From the NCBI GenBank assembly GCA_902766785.1, contig CACXEO010000018.1:31341-95340 (forward strand): a stretch of 64,000 nt of DNA, in the 5' to 3' direction. Shown here in pieces: positions 63,924-64,000 of the stretch. Within the stretch, counting starts at the first letter, position 1. Each line of letters starts with the position of its first letter. The stretch is from Oscillospiraceae bacterium. GTDB lineage: Bacteria > Bacillota > Clostridia > Oscillospirales > Ruminococcaceae. The notes under the pieces were generated by a model. It searched no databases and was not told the origin of the DNA. It saw only the letters and a list, made by a program, of their open reading frames with translations. The translations under genes and the position numbers were made by a program.

Positions 63924-64000
63924 CACGCCGTATCCGCAGGCAAAGCCCGCGACGGCTGAGAGAACATTGTTGCTTTTAATGGAGCCGCCGCTGGCGTTAA
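63924..64000 (+). ncRNA. Candidate structured RNA / riboswitch-like leader, cut by the window edge
   Basis: The last 77 bases fold on paper as a three-way junction. Closing stem: ACGCC (63925-63929) with GGCGT (63993-63997). First arm: CGCAGGC (63935-63941) with GCCCGCG (63945-63951), AAA loop, one mismatch. Second arm: CGGCT (63953-63957) with AGCCG (63983-63987), enclosing CATT/AATG. The 5' part resembles the GCCGAATCCG...ACGG opening of c-di-AMP riboswitches, but later conserved segments of that class are not seen. It follows a promoter and precedes whatever gene lies to the right, so a regulatory leader or a small RNA is the likeliest reading. The family is not identified. Confidence 0.4.

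Noticed and set aside
63953..63965. CGGCTGAGAG, resembling the TPP-riboswitch CTGAGA box
   Set aside because: The GGGG-type partner upstream and the ACCTGATCTGGATAAT block downstream are both missing, and the base pairing available is different.

Overview
The window looks like chromosomal core DNA of an anaerobic, endospore-forming member of the Clostridia, most likely an Oscillospiraceae/Acutalibacteraceae-type organism. That placement is inferred from gene content, not from any search. Sporulation is indicated by spoIIR and a SpoIVFA/SpoIVFB-like pair. Anaerobic life is indicated by an F-type-independent V/A-type ATPase operon, rubredoxin with an FprA flavodiiron protein, and many Fe-S and radical SAM proteins. 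Gram-positive habits are indicated by AddAB instead of RecBCD, DivIVA-SepF-YlmH, an infC-rpmI-rplT operon with an AUU start, and a Firmicutes-type SOS box. I see no prophage, transposon, CRISPR array, rRNA or tRNA gene.

Layout. 1-2.5 kb (minus): start of dprA, an rRNA methyltransferase, and infC-rpmI-rplT with its promoter and attenuator-like leader. 2.5-9.4 kb (minus): addB-addA. 9.4-14.8 kb (minus): spoIIR with a sigma-F-like promoter, an Lrp regulator-aminotransferase-DUF362 ferredoxin-ispE operon, and a PHP phosphatase. 15.0-25.3 kb (plus): an ACT protein and a UPF0210/PFL protein running straight into a nine-gene V-type ATPase operon ordered G/H-C-I-K-F-E-A-B-D, closed by a strong terminator. 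25.4-27.1 kb (minus): a small membrane protein, a DUF4358-like lipoprotein and an SGNH hydrolase. 27.2-28.5 kb (plus): rarA. 28.7-36.2 kb (minus): glyA, two radical SAM-related genes, an M50 and M23 protease pair and a split transketolase.

36.3-53.1 kb (minus) is a tightly packed run of 15 genes, apparently transcribed from one good promoter before miaB: miaB, ylbF-like, mutS, mutL, miaA, hfq, an HlyD-like gene, yggS, sepF, ylmH, divIVA, ileS, lspA, an RluD-type pseudouridine synthase and a HAD phosphatase. It joins tRNA modification, mismatch repair, RNA chaperone and division/cell-pole functions. 53.3-54.0 kb (plus) carries a membrane-anchored DUF1287 protein. 54.1-55.5 kb (minus) is a rubredoxin-fprA oxygen-detoxification pair behind a promoter covered by a perfect palindrome. 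55.6-60.4 kb (minus) is uvrB-uvrA with two promoters and a LexA/SOS box. 60.8-63.0 kb (plus) is an XRE-cupin regulator with an acyl-CoA synthetase, followed by radC (minus). The last 90 bases hold an extended -10 promoter running straight into a compact, foldable RNA-like sequence that the window edge cuts off.

Most of the window is ordinary housekeeping. The items most worth a second look are the structured leader at the right edge, the palindromic operator before rubredoxin, the ACT-PFL/V-ATPase arrangement, the lipoprotein/SGNH trio and the XRE-cupin/acyl-CoA synthetase pair. Several genes appear to start with TTG, and for some genes I moved the start downstream to match a Shine-Dalgarno sequence; these are noted entry by entry.
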